Part shown: positions 36,901 to 48,004 of the stretch, piece by piece
Layout: each line of letters begins with the position of its first letter
Position numbering within the stretch: position 1 is the stretch's first letter
Source: Episyrphus balteatus
Taxonomy: Eukaryota; Arthropoda; Insecta; Diptera; Syrphidae
Reading direction: 5' to 3'
Length of the DNA: 64,000 nucleotides
Assembly (NCBI RefSeq): GCF_945859705.1
Contig: NC_079135.1
Span: 124,428,551 to 124,492,550 of the forward strand
Notes under the pieces: model-generated
The model's input: the letters and a program-made list of their open reading frames with translations, nothing else
What the model was told of the DNA's origin: nothing
The model's database searches: none
Position numbers and translations under genes: made by a program

Positions 36901-36982
36901 CTTATTCCCTTTAAATCTCTAGATCAGAAGAAAAATACTTTGGAAATATGTTTTAAAAATTGTGTTTATTTTTCACATACTA

Positions 36983-37359
36983 ATGTCGTTTTCTATTGAC
37001 GAATCTCAGAATGAGATTTGTGAATTTGACAGCTGAAAGGGGGGGTGAAGAGGGAAAATAGTGGACAAATCTCAGATTTCATGATCTATTTGCGTCTTGA
37101 GATTCAAAAAAATGATAAAAAAATGAATCTGAGATTCAAGAATCTGATTCTGGATTTTTATCAAGATTCACGCATACAAACACACGCACTTTCACACACA
37201 CTCCTCGGTTTGACATTTGTCTGAACATTTGTTGTTGTTTTATTTTTTTTATACGCACAGATTTCGCACACAATTACAAAACTAGATTTCATATCCTATT
37301 TGCAGTGGAAAATCTGAGAATTTTACACACAAATCTCAAAAGTCAATAGAAAACGACAT
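36983..37359. mobile_element. Short TIR element (ATGTCGTTTTCTATTGAC ends)
   Basis: The 18-bp ends ATGTCGTTTTCTATTGAC (36983-37000) and their exact complement (37342-37359) enclose 377 bp. The interior has repeated AATCTCAGA/TCTGAGATT and AAATCTCA motifs in both orientations and a TTTGACAG. Non-coding MITE-type structure lying between two pieces of LINE debris. Target duplication not clear. Confidence 0.7.
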
Positions 37360-38267
37360 AAGAACGGAAAGTTATATGGTTTCCTCGATGAAAGTACTAC
37401 ACATGGATAGCAACATTCTTATTCACCATTGGACAATGCTATACAATTATTCCCTGCTAGATTCACACCCAAAGAACATGAGAAGACTGGATTAGAAGTT
37501 TCAGAAAAAAATCATTTATAAAAATGTTAAAGAAAGTCAGACGGAGCCTTGGGGCACACCATAATTAATTTTGCGAATTTAGGCTTTTTTCAATCCAATA
37601 TGACTTTTATTGAAAGGTGCGAAAAAAAGTATATGTATAAACCTCCTTACAGCACAAATTGCAACTAGTTTTCTTTCTGTTTGATAGTTTTAACCCTATT
37701 CGGGTAAAATTTTACATCCGGAATAGAACATGTTTTTGCTATCATATTTCCCCTAGAGTGAACGTTAATATAAGGACGCATATTTAGCAGTTCAAGTTCT
37801 TAAAGCGAATATCATGATCTAAAATGTTTTCGACTCGACCATCAACGTCTGTTAAACCAGGTGAGTTAGGTAGAGTTCAGTTAGCGAAGATCTAAGCATG
37901 CTTTTTTCGATTGTTGCCAGAAAAGCAAGCCACAAAAAATTGTGTACATTCAAATCGTTCGTTATAAAGCCTTCATAACGAGGATAAAAGAAACCAATCT
38001 TTTGAATGGAATTGAATCAAGTTAGTTACATTAGTCGAATTACTTTCCAGATAGTTTTAAACCCGAAATCGTGTTCAGGTGTTAGACCTTTTTCTTTGAT
38101 TTTTTACTTAGAAATGTTCTCTTAATCTTAATAGCTCTCGATTATTCAGGAAAGAGCAAAATGGGCCTGTGCGATTTCAGTTTATGTGGTTTGTCAGGTT
38201 TTAAAAGACGAATAAAATTTTGCGACTTTCCATTGGTTTGGAACATACTCTAACGTCTAATCTATGA

Positions 38268-39465
38268 TAATTCCTATCTTCGTGACCTTATTTTTGAATA
38301 CAAATTCAATCCTAAGTGGGCTTTAGGTCTGGTTTATAAGTTTTTTCTATCTTGTCTCCGACGCGACGTTTCGACCGTGTTTACAGTCTTCTTCAGGGAG
38401 AGTATTCTATCTTCTAATTTTAAGAATTTAATCTTAAAAATTTTAAGTTTTTGTTTGTTTTGGTTTGTTTTTATTTTTAAATATTTTAAAACTTCAAAAA
38501 ATTCAAAGTCTTGAAAAAGACGTTTCAAATCATTGAAATGTCGATGATTTGAAACGTCTTTTTCAAGACTTTGAATTTTTTGAAGTTTTAAAATATTTAA
38601 AAATAAAAACAAACCAAAACAAACAAAAACTTAAAATTTTTAAGATTAAATTCTTAAAATTGGGAGCGTATCGGAAACCCGCTTTTTAAAATCCCGTTTT
38701 TCGAAAATCCCGAAGAAAAGTTTCAAAATCCCGTCGCCTGAAATCCCGCATTTTAAAATCTCGTCAAATCCCGAAAATCCCGATTTTTTTTTACAAAATA
38801 CATGCTTAATTCACAAATAAAAAAATCATGAGAAATAGACAAAAAAATTAGTAAAACTAATTTTTTTGCGTTGTAAGGCCTACACAATATTTACCTTCAA
38901 CACATTCTGAAAACGGTATTTCTTTTATAAAAACATAAAATGATTAAGGCCTTAAATTGTGTTCACAAGTAAAAGAAATTTCATTTATTTAAATATCAAA
39001 ATTGTTGAAATTCATCCAAATATAAGTTGAAATTCATTCATTCATTTAAATGAAATTTCTTTTGATTATGTAGTGTGTACTTAATTTCAAGTGTTGTGAT
39101 CATTTTAAGTTATTATTAATCTATGGGATTATCACGATTTGATTGTTCTTCTGAAACTTTATTTAAAAAATCGCGCGATTTTTTAAAATTAAACAACTAG
39201 TTTTGCTTGCAAAATCGGGATAATAAAAACGGGATTATAAAAATCGGGATTTTAAAAAGCGGGATTATAAAAAGCGGGATAATGAAAAACGGGATTTTAA
39301 AAGCGGGATTTAAAAAAACGGGAATATAAAAAGCGGGATATCGAACCCAACCCCTTAAAATTAGAAGATAGAATACTCTCCCTGAAGAAGACTGTAAACA
39401 CGGTCGCGGAGACAAGATAGAAAAAACTTATAAACCAGACCTAAGGCCCACTTAGGATTGAATTT
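38268..39465. mobile_element. Foldback element inserted in the LINE remnant
   Basis: Flanked by the 13-bp direct repeat GTCTAATCTATGA (38255-38267 and 39466-39478). Inverted arms run from 38302-38533 and from 38544 to 39465, meeting around a ~10-nt loop (38534-38543). The outermost arm sequence is AAATTCAATCCTAAGTGGG. The first ~34 bp (38268-38301) have no partner on the right. The right arm is split by the insertion 38662-39354. Without it the element is about 500 bp and entirely hairpin. Non-coding. Confidence 0.8.
38662..39354. mobile_element. Nested 693-bp DNA element with 8-bp target duplication
   Basis: Starts GGGAGCGTATCGGAAACCCG and ends GATATCGAACCCAACCCC, flanked by TTAAAATT on both sides (38654-38661; 39355-39362). 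The left foldback arm keeps the unoccupied complement (AATTTTAA, 38416-38423), confirming an 8-bp duplication. Seven AATCCCG-type repeats fill the left subterminal region (about 38690-38790), and nine CGGGAT/ACGGGA repeats in opposite orientation fill the right (about 39210-39340). Perfect terminal inversion is short. The 8-bp duplication with dense subterminal repeats fits hAT-type (also P- or Merlin-type) non-autonomous elements. Spurious I/P/F-rich frames arise from the repeats. Confidence 0.8.
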
Positions 39466-39935
39466 GTCTAATCTATGAGTAACAATCGAAAACGCCACCT
39501 CTTTGTTGCTATCAGCCCATTTGTTTTAGCATTTCCTAGTCGGTGGTGCCGAAAGCTTTGTTAATTTTATAACTTCTGGATGAAAGTTGAAAGCAATTTT
39601 CAAATTCTCGGTTCATAAAATTTGATATTATCTTTTTTAGCTGATTTTATAATAGATTTAAATTAGCTTTCTGTTAACGATTACGCGTTTGATACAATTT
39701 CGTGTGAGCTATTCCCTTATTGTTATTGATTCGGAAAGACACAAGTTACTTTGACATTTCAAAATTAATTTAGGGAGTTACTCAACATCAAAGCAAGTCA
39801 CAAATAACGAAAAATCGAAGAATTTTTTAACGTTGGAAACGTCCAATTTTGATTTCTTTTAATTGGACGGGTGATCATTATTTTTTCTCCGAATTGGGTA
39901 ATCTATGATTTAAAATTCTGACTTTAAATATTTCT

Positions 39936-40073
39936 TTTTTACTTGCGATATAGGTACTATAGGGCAAGTTTAGGATTCGTAAAAAAAATCGAACTCGAGA
40001 TAACAATTTTACATGACATTACGATGATGGAGAATGCCAAAAAAGTGGGTCCGGCAATTCTGTCTGTCTGTCC

Positions 40074-40131
<58 letters not shown>

Positions 40132-40943
40132 ATGTACCTCGAGCTACAGCCTAAACTATTCGAGTGATTTTGTTCAAACTTGGTAGTTAACAGTTTTGGG
40201 TGATTCCCTAGGCCTAGAGGACAAATTCGAATTTTTTTTTAGGACCAAAACTAACGGTACCTGTCATATAACGGAAATAGAAAAGTTAATTTTTTTCAAA
40301 AACGGGTCTAACGATTTGGATTAAAATTTTTGATATTTTAATATTTTTTTTACCTTTATTAACGGTACCTGTCATAGAACGGTTTTTTTGATTTATGAAT
40401 ATCTCGTTCAAGATAACCCCGATTTCAACGAAAATTTTTATACAAGAGCGTTTAGGTGAAGGTGATATTAAAATTTTAGAAAAATTTCAAAAAACTCATT
40501 TTTGGATTTTTAAAAAATATTTCAAAATTTTTTTTTGAAAAATCAATTTTTTGAAAACGGGTTTATGAAAAATTTTGAAATTTCGTTTTTATGCGTAAAT
40601 AAATTATTTCTTCAAAATGGCATACCAACTTTTTTTTTGAAAAATGTTAGAAAATTTTTATATATAAAAAATTATTTTTTAAAAAAACGGCTCTAACGAT
40701 TTTCGAAATTTTTTTTCTAAAAATTCCTTTCTATATAAGAAGTAAACATGCATACTTGGTTTTTTGTGAAAGGTCATTTAAAACGGTATTTAATTAATTA
40801 TAAAAACAGATTTTATTTTTTTTAATTTCTTGAAAATATCAAATTTTTAATTTTCTTAATTTTCTTGAATAAAAAGCTTTAACATTAGAGTAACTTTAAG
40901 CATAAGAGCAAGTACGTGCGACCCCAGTCGTGCATTTTATTTT
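39936..40943 (+). mobile_element. GTCT-bearing element (mini-me/Helentron-like), copy 2
   Basis: Same start (TTTTTTACTTGCGATATAGG), same block before the microsatellite, and same end (GTACGTGCGACCCCAGTCGTGCA) as copy 1 at 32154, in the same orientation 7.8 kb away. The microsatellite is longer here. Beyond it lie shared AACGGTACCTGTCATA blocks and runs such as TTTTTTTTGAAAAATC. A plus-strand frame across the microsatellite (V-C-L-S repeats) is spurious. Confidence 0.6.
40060..40131. repeat. (GTCT)n microsatellite
   Basis: About 17 tandem GTCT units with one GTCC variant, an integral part of the enclosing element; the sister copy has about four. Confidence 0.9.
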
Positions 40944-42560
40944 TAACGGGTAACCTCTGGTTTATTAATTTTTAAGTTAAAATACTGCCAAGCAATGGGT
41001 TTGTTTTTTTTTTAGACTTTGATTTTTTGTAAATTTCATCGGTTACCTATAAATTTTCTTCAAACTAAGGTTTTTTGAAATGAGATAAGATTCTGGTTTA
41101 AAGTTTTGATATTTTCAAAAACATGCATAGGCTCTAAAACTTTGTCACATGGATGTTCTTTTCCAGTTTTGTGACCTATATTTTTGGTTTTTGACATTTA
41201 CATATTTCTTCCAAACCAGATACCCTGGGTTAACCTTTCCGATATTAGAGATTCACCTGTTATACACATAGGTTGTAAACATATCCCAATGGGCAGGCAG
41301 GCAGGCAGGCATAGGATATTTTTTTATACATATTTTTGGCTCTGAGGGTTAATATAGGTACACAAGATATCCTTAACTTTTGCGCTTTTATTCATGAAAT
41401 ACATTTCGATTACTCAAAACATGCAACCGCACACACACCAGGATTAAGTGGCAGGATATTCACATCATGCAGTAAAGGGATGTAGGTTCATACATATACG
41501 AGTATGGTTGGATTCGTATTGTTTTGCGGACTTGATACCGACTAAATCAATTGGGAATTTGATGTGGGATTGGAATTGGGGGGGGCTTTGGCTTTACACA
41601 AAATTGTATGCAGGCAGGCAAGTCAGGCAAGGAGAACTGACTTGATTGTGTTAATTTTGTGGCAAAAGAGAAGTTATTAAGGAGATAATGTATCACAAAA
41701 GCTAACATACATACATTTATACGGGTCGGGTATTATGTATCGTCGAAATAGGTTTATTCTTGTTTCATTGGGTTCTACGTAGGGTGTAGTATTTAAATTT
41801 TCTTTACAAAGTTTAATTTGTAAAAGTAATCCTTAAATTGAATTAAGTAAAATATCCTTAAATGACAACTAAAGGTGTTAAGCTAATGGAGAAAGTGTCA
41901 TTGCGCAAAGGGGATGTTATTTTCTATGTCCTTGGGGGTAGTAGAGTGTGTGAAATTGTTTTGACTTTGATAGAAGAAATTCGACAATGTTGGTTTTTGC
42001 TGATGATGCCAGGCCCTTTGGTCCTTTGGTCAATTTTTTTTTTCTCTTTGCGATGATGACACAAAAAGAAAGCAAAAAAAAAAACTTGAAAACAAACAAA
42101 AACGTACAAAAAATAAAAACAACATGATTTTGAGAGAAAACACACAATATTCCCTACGGAGATATAAGATAAAAATTGTGATCTGAGAGTGAACGGATAT
42201 TAAAAGACATCGAATAGGGGATATAATATTGAAGTTTCTTGCTGTGAGAGTTACATAGAGGAAAGCTATGTGTTGGATATTGTCAGGGAATATATTGTAT
42301 TTTCTTCTTTTATATGAAGGGTCAATTGTTTGAATATTGTGAGGGGGTGCATAAATTGAATTGGATTTTTTTTTCGATTTTTATAAGGACGATGAACAAT
42401 GTAAAAGGACTAATACTGAATGTTGTGAAAGATGGAACACAATAAAAACACATCGGAATTCCTTTAAGGATTTGCATATTGGTTTGGATTATTTGATAAA
42501 CGAAATTCTGTATTGGACCATATAACAAACAATTCAATAACAAAACTCTTATGTAAAATA
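40944..42560. other. No gene seen; GGCA microsatellite
   Basis: (GGCA)5 at about 41291-41312 and a second GCAGGCAGGCA patch near 41609. Short open frames at 41448-41645 and 41862-42056 have no recognised domain. Confidence 0.4.
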
Positions 42561-42564
42561 CATA

Positions 42565-43924
42565 TTAGGGTGGGTCAAATAAATCGAAATTCGTTTTTTT
42601 TTGATTTGGTACTCCGAAAACTGGATTGCTAGACACCTTTAGAATATACTCACCAAATATGAGCTCTATATGTTAATGGGAAGGTCCTCCGCTTTTCAAT
42701 TTTCCATTTTTACATCAAGCTTCTACTAAAAAAAAAATATTTTTTTTATTAATTGAATTTTTAGCCAATTTTTGTACATATTCTTGTAGAAAATTGAACG
42801 CTCTACAAAAAAGGTTGAATATACTTTTTTGAATTATCTAACCGTTTAGTATAGATATTTGAGGTCCAAAAATCGAGAATATCTTTAAAAATTCGTTTTT
42901 TGTTCTTAATTTTGTAACAAATTGAAAAATTATAATAATCAAACGCGCATGACATACATATTATTGTAGGAAACAGATTGTTCCACAAAAAAGGTCTTAT
43001 TAACTTTTTTTATTTATCTAACCATTTGAAAGATATTCGAGGTCAAAGTTAAACAAAAATATAAAAACTTTTTTTACTTTTCAAAATTTTCTACTTCACT
43101 GAAAAGTCATTATTAATAAATTAGTAAGATGGATAATTGTAAGGGCTTAAATTTTCTACAAAAGAGTCCTTGTCATTAAATTGGTTGCTTTAACCGTTTA
43201 GAAGATATTCGCATCCAAGTCGCAATGCATAGGAACCATAATAAAACTATTGAAATCAGTGGGCATTGGTTTGGATGCGAATATCTTCTAAACGGTTAAA
43301 GCAACCAATTTGATGCCAAGGACTTTTTTGTAGAACATTTAAGCCCTTACAATAATCCATCTTACTAATTTAATAATAATGACTTTTCAGTGAAGTAGAA
43401 AATTTTGAAAAGTAAAAAAAGTTTTTATATTTTTGTTTAACATTGACCTCGAATATCTTTCAAATGGTTAGATTAATAAAAAAAGTTAATAAGACCTTTT
43501 TTGTGGAGCAATCTGCTTCCTACAATAATATGTCATGCGCGTTTGATTATTATAATTTTTCAATTTAGGTATTACAAAATTAAGAACAAAAAACGAATTT
43601 TTAAAGATTTTCTCGATTTTTGGACCTCAAATATCTACTAAACGGTTAGATAATTCAAAAAAGTGTATTCAACCTTTTTTGTAGAGCGTTCAATTTTCTA
43701 CAAGAATATGTAAAAAAATTGGCTAAAAATTCAATTAATAAAAAAAATATTTTTATTTTTAGTAGAAGCTTGATGTAAAAATGGAAAATTAAAAAGCGGA
43801 GGACCTTCCCATTAAGATAAAGAGCTCATATTTGGTGAGTATATTCTAGAGGTGTCTAGCAATCGAGTTTTCGAAGTACCAAATAAAAAAAAAAACGAAT
43901 TTCCATTTTTTTGACCCATCTTAA
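42565..43924. mobile_element. 1.36-kb full-length foldback (hairpin) element
   Basis: Left end TTAGGGTGGGTCAAATAAAT, right end the complement of TTAAGATGGGTCAAAAAAAT, each next to TA (42563-42564; 43925-43926). Arms 42565-43219 and 43271-43924 are inverted copies with only scattered differences (for example CCGTTTAGAAGATATTCGCA against its complement), around a ~50-bp centre. A truncated third arm lies at 63505-63615. No transposase. TA duplication with a TTA-start terminus suggests a mariner-type MITE. Confidence 0.85.
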
Positions 43925-43926
43925 TA

Positions 43927-44052
43927 CATATTTATATGTGATCCAAAAATTGCTTGGGAATGCATTAATGATTCCTTAAACCGATTGTACTGAATGCATG
44001 TGCAGCATTGTACTAAGCAAAACATTGCATTGGACTGAGTACAGATACTAGG
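43927..44052. other. Short gap between two elements
   Basis: About 126 bp of unremarkable AT-rich DNA separating the hairpin element from the next TIR element. Confidence 0.4.
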
Positions 44053-44196
44053 TACACTCACGGTTAAAAATTCTGGAGTATTTTTTAATACAGCTCTTTT
44101 ATCAAAGCAATTTTCAATACAAAAAATATTACATTTTAATACTTCCAAAATATTAAAATTATTATTAATCTTTTTGTATTAAATTTCAATATTTAA

Positions 44197-44481
44197 TCCT
44201 CTGTCGACACACGGGTGCGAATTTGGCAGGACAAAAATAAAAAAATTACGATTTTTCAAAAAAAATGGTCACAAAAAAGTATCTTTATAAGGGTGAAAAT
44301 ATTTTTTTTCGGAATTGTGAATACAATATTCGAATTCCTCGGAGTATTCTACATCAATTTCATACTTGATTCTCTATAAAATATTGTGACCGAAAAAAGT
44401 TCTAGCGACATGAAAAAGTATAAACCAAATTCACACCCGTGTGCCTATCACGTCACAAAAAAGAGGTGTGCCTACAGAGGG
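44197..44481. mobile_element. piggyBac-like MITE (TTAA target), nested
   Basis: 285 bp flanked by TTAA on both sides (44193-44196; 44482-44485). Left end TCCTCTGTCGACACACGGGT, right end the complement of CCCTCTGTAGGCACACCTC; a second inverted pair (ACGGGTGCGAATTTGG / CCAAATTCACACCCGT) lies just inside. TTAA duplication with a CCC-type start is the hallmark of the piggyBac superfamily. It sits inside the TA-flanked element and so is the younger of the two. Confidence 0.75.
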
Positions 44482-45195
44482 TTAAGTATTAAGTTTACTA
44501 CTTGTAATACAAAAATTATTAGAAAAATAACCTCCGTGGGTTAAATTCTAATCTTGTATGAATTTTAACACCGCTGTATTAGATTTTATTATTGTAATAT
44601 TTTTTTTATTACATTTTAATATATTGTATTATAATTGTATTACATTTTAATATAATTGTATTACATTTTAATACAATTGTATTAAAATATAATACAAATT
44701 TATTAAAAAACTAATATAAAAAGTATTAAATTGTAATACAAGAATATTAAATTTTAATCAAACGACAGCCGCAGCCATTTTAAAATAAAAACAATTCGAT
44801 GTTTGAGGAAGGTACCTTTTTTAAAAAAAATTTAAATTAAAAATTGTAAATTTGTACTAATTTGAAGGCGCTTTGTGTTTTTTCGAAGCAAAATGCATAC
44901 ATTGCAGATGAATTTTGATCGGCAATAAGATTTTACACAATAAAAATACATATCACCATTATTATACATATATACCTATTTATGATTAATTTTTATTTTC
45001 AGTAATGAATTTTGGAAGAAGAATACATCTTATTAACTTTAAATATATTTGGTATTGAATTGAAATATTTTTGTATTATCTTTTAATAAAATTCTTATTA
45101 GATATTAATATAAAAAGATTAAATTTTAATATGTAATACTTGAAATTTTATACATTTGGTATTAAATTCTAATATAAACTGTATTATTTTTCAAT

Positions 45196-45285
45196 CTTCT
45201 TCTTCCTTTTTCTCGGCGCTGTTATGATCTCGATGTCGAGGGGATCATAACTATCCCACGTAACTGCTTCACACTAGTGATCCGT
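45196..45285. repeat. GC-richer block with hairpin, foreign to its host element
   Basis: Contains GTTATGATC and GATCATAAC as a perfect 9-bp stem around TCGA-TG-TCGAGGG (about 45221-45251), with CTTCTTCCTTTTTCTC before it. Base composition differs sharply from the flanking ATTTTAATA repeats, so this is probably a separate small insertion. Function unknown. Confidence 0.4.
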
Positions 45286-45443
45286 ATTATTTTTCAATAC
45301 AACTATATTAAATTTTAATACATTTTGTATTAACTAAAAAATTTTAATATTTGTCATGTATTAAATTCTAATACATTTCTGGTTTGGACCAATATGTAAC
45401 CCAAAAAATATTAAAAAAATACTCCAGAATTTTTAACCGTGTA

Positions 45444-47999
45444 TTTACCTACATTTTAGTACCTAACCGTTAGGAAATTCCCCCTATGGCAGACCTTGCC
45501 AGCTTTAAAAACATTACTATCCTCTTTTTGGAGTGAAAATTAAACAAGTTACAGGTGATCAAACATTGTATTTTAGTTCTTTTTGGAAGCAAACACTATC
45601 AATTGGTGGAAAGATGTGTTATTGATCTTTTTAACTTTTCATTATTGGCTTTTAGACAATTTTCAAATATTTTTTTTTTTAAACTTTCCATTAAAAAAAT
45701 TGATGTGGAATTTTACTTTCAACAGTGTAATGGAGAAACTATAGGTAATAAATTTTTAGTTCGCGTTCCTTGGCAGTAATTGCAATAAACTCTTGATTTT
45801 ATAACTCTACCAACTGCGAGCTTATTTTCTTACAAATACACATATATTTTGAATGTAAAAAATAAAGTAAAATATATTTTATGCATGTTGTATACAAGTA
45901 CATAAATGCAAACGACCAATTTTCGCTTTTGAATACATTCTTTCCATTTGACAAAAAAAAAAAAAAAATAATGATAAAAAACTTTTAATACACTTCAACT
46001 TCAAAGAGAGAGAGCAAAGTAGATAGCACCAACAAAAAAATAAAAATAAAAATAAACTTCAAAAGCAGATCATATTCTAATGTTATTTTTGTCGTTTGCA
46101 AAATTCTTTGTAAAACTTTTGAGAAGCTTCCTTGTAGTTTTTATGTCCTTTAGTATATGATGCTTCCTGTGGGACAGACACACACCATTAGGACGACAAC
46201 GACAAGCTCCGTTAGCTTCGAGAGTTTTTTTTCTTTCTTTGTGTTGCTGCTACTCTCCGCATGGCGTCTTTCACAAAAAAAAAGTAAAAAGGACGACAAT
46301 ACCTACGCGGTGGTAATGACATATACACAAACCAAACCCATGTATACACTAGTTGTGTAGTATAGTGGCATTTAAAAACGACCACTTTGATGGCATATGG
46401 CCGAAAGTACTTAAAAAATAAGAGGATGGTGTCCTTGTGTGGAAGAATAAAATCTCTTCTCTAGCCGTCCAGCACAACCAAACCAAGCACAAGCATCAGT
46501 AACGCTAAGCCAGATGGTTGTGAAATGCCCACGTGAAATGAGAGGTTGCACTTTATGCATACACATTGTCGTTATACGGAAAAGGACTTCATTAGGAATG
46601 AAAGTAACGTTCGCTTAAAATGAAGTTTTTTTTTTGTTGCATTCCATTCTTCTTCGTTTTGTTGTTGGTGCTTCTGCTTGGTGGCTTGAGGGAGTTATAA
46701 AAGAGGTACTCGACTCGACTAGCAGCAGCAGCATCAGAAAAGATTTAAAGGATTCCGAGGGAATTCCCACAACCTTTGCAGTAAAATTTATATGAATGTT
46801 TGTAATTTGAGATGAAATATGCGAATATGTGGGACTGGGAGTAATCACGTCGGATTGACCCAATTTTGTCGTAGAATTTTTTTTGTTCGTTTTTTTTTTT
46901 TTCTCATTTCCTCGTATTGCTGGTTTACTAGAGAGGTTTTTATATCTCTGGTTGAATGCTGGGATAGTCATAATATTATCCTGATTCAAGCAATTTTATA
47001 CTTGGACTGAGGTTTTTTTTTTTTTTTTGCTTTAGCTTTTTTTCATTTGAAAAACTCGGAATGTTGGGCGAGGGGGGGCTGATGGCTAGGCTATGGTTAT
47101 GGTTGGTCTGCAGAAAGGATGCAAAAATGTTGCAGTAGTTGGTAGGGACTATATAGGTACTTTTGTTTGCACTTGGAATTCCCACAAATTAGGTCGATAG
47201 AGGAGGAAATATTGTGTAAGTTTTGCAGCGCAGCTATATAAGGGTATACCTAGACAGAGTTTGGCACGGTTGTAGGATAGTTTCAGTTTGTTTTTTTTTT
47301 TTTTTCTCTTTATTTTTATGTGAGGTAATCAAAGTAGCACGGAAGGGTAAAGTTTTATGCACTGCCATGGAAATTCTTCTAACCGACAAAGAGGAAAATA
47401 AAATTCCTTTTAACTTGTTTTTTTTTCTTTTTTTTTTTTTAATTTTTATTTTTATATTTATTTTTCTTTTAGAATTTTTTTTTCTCTACTGTTTTTACTT
47501 CTTCTTCCTTTTAAATGGAGGAAAGATAAATATTTTTGATTGTTTGCAAAAGAGATACCTAGTTTTTTTTATATATTCATTTCTTTGGATAAAGTTTTGA
47601 ATTTGTAATACACATTTTCAGTAAAGTTAAAAAGAAATTTATTCAAGAGGAAATATGTTTCTTAAACTATAAACTGTTCATTAGTTTCTTTTAGGTTTTA
47701 GGATTTGAAAAGGAGAAAGAATATCAGATTATAAAGTAGTTTTTTTTTTGTAATCTGCTGCATTTTCTAAACTTAAAACTTCAATCTAGAAACTTTTAAC
47801 AATGTTGTCATATAAACGCTATACATAAATATCATTCTTCGTCACGTACAGACAAATCGAACAGTTCTAAAATGTTAAATTTAAATGAGTTCATATTTTT
47901 AATTTTTTTTTACCTACTTCAAACATAAAGCCTAAACTGGTTTTAAAAGTGAAAAACTAACAATGATGATGCAGAAATCCTACTTTTCACCAATCAGTG
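45444..47999. other. No gene seen
   Basis: Long A and T homopolymers (45953-45969, 46888-46903, 47011-47028, 47289-47305, 47420-47445). CAGCAGCAG at 46720-46735. Frames such as 46615-46989 (minus) and 47223-47600 (plus) are low complexity. TATATAAGG at 47232-47240 resembles a TATA box but has no suitable initiator at the expected distance. Confidence 0.4.
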
Positions 48000-48004
48000 C
48001 GCCA

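Larger units (their letters stand above)
37480..39640 (-). pseudogene. Jockey-type LINE ORF2 remnant, interrupted by nested elements
   Basis: Read on the minus strand, conserved LINE landmarks appear in the right order despite stops and frameshifts. First is an endonuclease-RT linker-like stretch KAFGTTD, stop, EMLKQM (39515-39559; family pattern KAPGxDxIxNEMLKxxP). After removal of the insertion 38268-39465 come VPNQWKVAK and KPDKPHKLKSHRPI (38161-38245; family pattern W-K-A, KPxKP, SYRPI). Next is PEHDFGFK (about 38056-38085; family QHxFGFR), and last NYGVPQGSV (37540-37566) with FNIFINDFF (37501-37527). The FADD motif is not found. It is an old, dead copy; the endonuclease and 3' end are not visible. 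Clade assignment (Jockey) is from these motifs only. Confidence 0.75.
44055..45441. mobile_element. TA-flanked AT-rich TIR element (CACGGTTAAAAATTC ends)
   Basis: Left CACTCACGGTTAAAAATTC with CTGGAGTATTTTTTAATA following; right end the complement of CACGGTTAAAAATTCTGGAG. TA lies on both outer sides (44053-44054; 45442-45443). The left end carries about 4 extra bases (CACT). The interior is dominated by ATTTTAATAC/GTATTAAAAT motifs in both orientations. It contains the piggyBac-like insertion at 44197-44481 and a GC-richer block at 45196-45285. Non-coding. Confidence 0.7.

Noticed and set aside
39197..39415. Minus frame rich in I-I-P-F-F repeats
   Set aside because: Generated by the CGGGAT subterminal repeats of the 693-bp element.
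39943..40167. Plus frame with S-V-C-L repeats
   Set aside because: Runs across the (GTCT)n microsatellite of the GTCT element; no domain.
47232..47240. TATATAAGG as a promoter TATA box
   Set aside because: No initiator-like motif about 30 bp downstream and no gene follows.
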